From Dehalococcoidia bacterium (GTDB lineage Bacteria > Chloroflexota > Dehalococcoidia > GIF9 > UBA5629), in NCBI GenBank assembly GCA_041653995.1, contig JBAZEK010000001.1, positions 744,001 to 808,000 of the forward strand: a DNA stretch of 64,000 bases, in the 5' to 3' direction. A program made the position numbers and the translations under genes. Shown here piece by piece: positions 63,116 through 64,000 of this stretch (the first letter of the stretch is position 1; each line of letters starts with the position of its first letter). The notes under the pieces were generated by a model that was given only the letters and a program-made list of their open reading frames with translations, had not been told where the DNA came from and did no database searches.

Positions 63116-64000
63116 CTACGGTTTTTCCCTGATAAATACCATTAATCCTATGACCGCGATAACTGCCATAGCCGCGCCGAAATAAAAGGGGGCCGCCGGG
63201 CTGACCGCCTGCCAGAGCCACCCCGCTATCAAACTGGCCGGAAGCAACGTTATACCCACCACCCCGTGATAAGCCCCGAAGGCCGTGCCCCGCCTGTCTT
63301 CAGGCACCAGGTCGCAAACCAGGGCTCTGGCCACACCCTCGGCCAGGCCGTAATATACGCCGTACATCGCCCACAGCACCCAGGCCGTCCATTCCACATC
63401 GAAGAGGGCGAAGCCCAGATAGACCAGCGCAAAGATGGTCCACCCTACAGCGATGATCTTCTTTCTGCCCAGCTTGTCGGAGAGGATGCCTGCCGGCATT
63501 GAGACCAGCGCGTAGACGGCATTGAACACGATCAACATGAGAACGATATAGAGAACGTTGTTCCCCAGGTTTTGCGCCCTCAGTATCAGGAAGGCGTCGC
63601 TGGAATTGCCCAGCGTGAAAATGAAACAGATGATCAGAAACAGCTTGAACCTGCCGGTGAAGGCTGTCGTAGCAGGCGGCTCAGCGCTACTCACACCCGC
63701 CAGCCCGGACTCAGAGACGGCGCAGCTCTGTTTGGGAGGCTCATGGATAAACAGAAAGAAAAACAGCGCGATGAAAGCCGGTATCACACCCAGAATGACC
63801 AGCCAGCGGTAGGCATCGGCCTGCAGGGACAGTACCTCACCCTGAACCAGGAATATCACCGCCGCGGCGATGACCAGTCCCAGGGCGGCGCCCGAGGTGT
63901 CCATGGCGCGGTGGAAGCCGAAGGCCTTTCCCCTCTCCGACTCATCGCAGGAATCGCCTACCATAGCGTCCCTGGGCGCGGTGCGTATACCCTTGCCGAA
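63116..64000 (-). CDS. MFS transporter, N-terminus beyond the window
   Basis: A 294-residue C-terminal portion of a major facilitator protein. The frame is open to the right edge and reads GKGIRTAPRDAMVGDSCDESERGKAFGFHRAMDTSGAALG in parts, the motif after helix 4 in drug- or sugar-efflux-like MFS permeases. Eight or nine further helices follow, with a cytoplasmic loop of low conservation between the two halves and SDKLGRKK in the second half. An ATG at 63964 is internal, not the start. Substrate cannot be inferred. Confidence 0.88.
   Translation of the reverse strand, partial: FGKGIRTAPRDAMVGDSCDESERGKAFGFHRAMDTSGAALGLVIAAAVIFLVQGEVLSLQADAYRWLVILGVIPAFIALFFFLFIHEPPKQSCAVSESGLAGVSSAEPPATTAFTGRFKLFLIICFIFTLGNSSDAFLILRAQNLGNNVLYIVLMLIVFNAVYALVSMPAGILSDKLGRKKIIAVGWTIFALVYLGFALFDVEWTAWVLWAMYGVYYGLAEGVARALVCDLVPEDRRGTAFGAYHGVVGITLLPASLIAGWLWQAVSPAAPFYFGAAMAVIAVIGLMVFIREKP

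Overview
The window looks like a chromosomal segment of an anaerobic, GC-rich member of the Chloroflexota, most plausibly the Dehalococcoidia. That placement is inferred from gene content: a corrinoid methyltransferase pair, a rubrerythrin / flavodiiron / superoxide-reductase set, a two-CW protein, archaemetzincin, core-MetE, and a pan operon with a DUF2520 gene and a structured leader. A family of interspersed GTCATTGCGAG...CTCGCAATGAC inverted repeats points the same way. No rRNA, tRNA or CRISPR array was recognised. Many genes have strong AGGAGG ribosome sites. A few others instead carry a -10 hexamer 5-12 bp before the start codon and look leaderless.

Layout. 1-0.9 kb is AT-richer and decayed: the start of a DNA methyltransferase, an IS3-type transposase remnant and an ADP-ribosylglycohydrolase cut off by it. 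0.9-3.2 kb (minus) holds an AAA+ ATPase, a stand-alone DnaJ-type zinc-finger protein and a membrane J-domain protein, divergent from a WYL regulator. 4.3-5.3 kb holds hicBA and msrA. 5.4-7.3 kb (minus) is a corrinoid protein and a UroD/MtaA-like methyltransferase. 7.7-15.4 kb is mixed: a double TolB-like propeller lipoprotein, a C_GCAxxG redox protein, a STAS protein, an FAD oxidoreductase, a HAD phosphatase and a DUF362 protein. 15.6-23.6 kb is a sugar-use cluster: FGGY kinase, membrane-anchored GH1, fucose-isomerase-like protein, GPH symporter and a six-hairpin glycosidase-like protein. A perfect dyad between the divergent GH1 and isomerase genes carries both -35 boxes.

23.9-27.5 kb holds an acyl-CoA-synthetase alpha-like protein, a methyltransferase and a lipoprotein. 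27.7-39.7 kb is an oxygen, metal and redox island: two-CW protein; rubrerythrin, high-molecular-weight rubredoxin, flavodiiron protein, superoxide reductase and CopA in one run; then CopB with a PepSY-like lipoprotein; a double-ferritin protein and superoxide dismutase; and finally a DOMON lipoprotein, a tiny membrane protein with an H-x13-H helix and a molybdopterin lipoprotein that look like one envelope electron-transfer module.

39.7-51.1 kb is largely housekeeping (ligA, pth, eno, queF, gap) with a CorA-like transporter, an SDR and an Fe-S protein. 51.3-54.1 kb is an ECF sigma factor with DUF5667 and DUF4349 envelope proteins. 54.6-57.6 kb is methionine salvage (mtnA, mtnP, core-metE). 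57.6-59.7 kb is a tight run of a lysine-rich protein, a THEP1-type NTPase, archaemetzincin and a DUF6125 protein. 59.7-63.0 kb is a pantothenate operon (DUF2520, panD, panB, panC) behind a leader with a bulged-A hairpin and an intrinsic terminator, a good riboswitch candidate. A truncated MFS transporter closes the window.
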